Positions 32,528 to 32,716 of a DNA stretch of 32,716 nt are shown here, piece after piece. The first letter of the stretch is position 1, and each line of letters starts with the position of its first letter. The DNA lies in contig JANQEN010000131.1 of the NCBI GenBank assembly GCA_028278335.1, positions 1-32,716 of the forward strand. Direction: 5' to 3'. Origin of the DNA: Chitinivibrionales bacterium. GTDB lineage: Bacteria; Fibrobacterota; Chitinivibrionia; Chitinivibrionales; JANQEN01. Position numbers and translations under genes: made by a program. The notes beneath the pieces are model-generated. The model saw nothing but the letters and a program-made list of their open reading frames with translations, made no database searches and was not told the DNA's origin.

Positions 32528-32552
32528 CGCAGCAGCACAATCCTATGCCCAT

Positions 32553-32617
32553 TAAGACTTTCAGGTTTTTCGGCCATATCACCTTGTAGATATGCCCTTC
32601 AAAACCTTCAAGTCTTA
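32553..32617. repeat. Long hairpin after the glycan locus (possible terminator)
   Basis: AAGACTTTCAGGTTTT (32554-32569) pairs with AAAACCTTCAAGTCTT (32601-32616) with two central mismatches. Inside, CCATATC and GATATG extend the stem around a short loop. A run of T residues occurs about 13 bases later (from 32629). It may end the glycan transcript or be another palindromic repeat; bases 32618-32716 hold no gene. Confidence 0.5.
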
Positions 32618-32716
32618 CGATAACGTATCTTTTTTTTCGCACATTTTTAAGAGTTGAGATCCTCGAACTGATATTTTAAGTAACCGCTTAATTTTACTTA
32701 AACAAATTTCAGAGGA

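Noticed and set aside
1..32716. tRNA, rRNA, CRISPR array or intact transposase
   Set aside because: None recognised on either strand; repeats found are tandem or palindromic without spacer structure.

Overview
The window is AT-rich and densely coding. It looks like a chromosomal segment of a Gram-negative-type bacterium whose phylum I cannot fix. Supporting signs are an outer-envelope style glycan locus, a lipoprotein, a large class A PBP-like protein, an archaeal/eukaryotic-type prolyl-tRNA synthetase, Ser/Thr kinase plus sigma-54 activator signalling, and TTG starts. An FCB-group or Fibrobacterota-like lineage is possible, but that is a guess.

Layout. 1-1100 holds no convincing gene. It contains a terminator, two 21-bp periodic arrays, a long palindrome and a dispersed GC-rich repeat. 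1200-2255 is an orphan PAS sensor with a Cys-rich tail, flanked by direct copies of two repeat families; 2256-2886 is a second repeat island. 2887-6135 (minus) is a divergent glycosyltransferase-51/transpeptidase protein. 6317-10679 (plus) is a likely operon: UDP-sugar dehydrogenase, ProRS, a pteridine-reductase-like SDR, folB and folK. It ends at a terminator shared with a convergent lipoprotein gene (10729-11472, minus).

11921-15493 is a tightly overlapping signalling operon: a TPR membrane protein, a Ser/Thr kinase with a TM and PEGA-like tail, and a GAF-AAA+-Fis sigma-54 activator. Genes for secreted proteins lie on both sides of it: the lipoprotein and a remarkable acidic/Cys, then His/Tyr/Trp, then Lys-rich protein (15741-16862). 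Both carry sigma-54-like but imperfect -24/-12 sequences upstream. I infer a possible regulatory module.

17022-19447 has a small Lys-rich exported protein, a MATE transporter and a stand-alone topoisomerase-type zinc-ribbon protein. A promoter-to-terminator unit without an ORF (19553-19677) is a candidate small RNA. 19854-21012 encodes a GDPD-like phosphodiesterase and a FlaG-like protein. It is followed by a 164-bp MITE-like palindrome flanked by TA, then a convergent degenerate HD-GYP protein.

22515-32527 is a glycan assembly and modification locus: three GT39-like multi-pass enzymes (two in tandem duplication), an acyltransferase-3, a nucleotide-sugar epimerase, a deacetylase-like protein, a hexapeptide acyltransferase with an unexplained C-terminal extension, and a GT2. 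No tRNA, rRNA, CRISPR array or intact transposase was seen.
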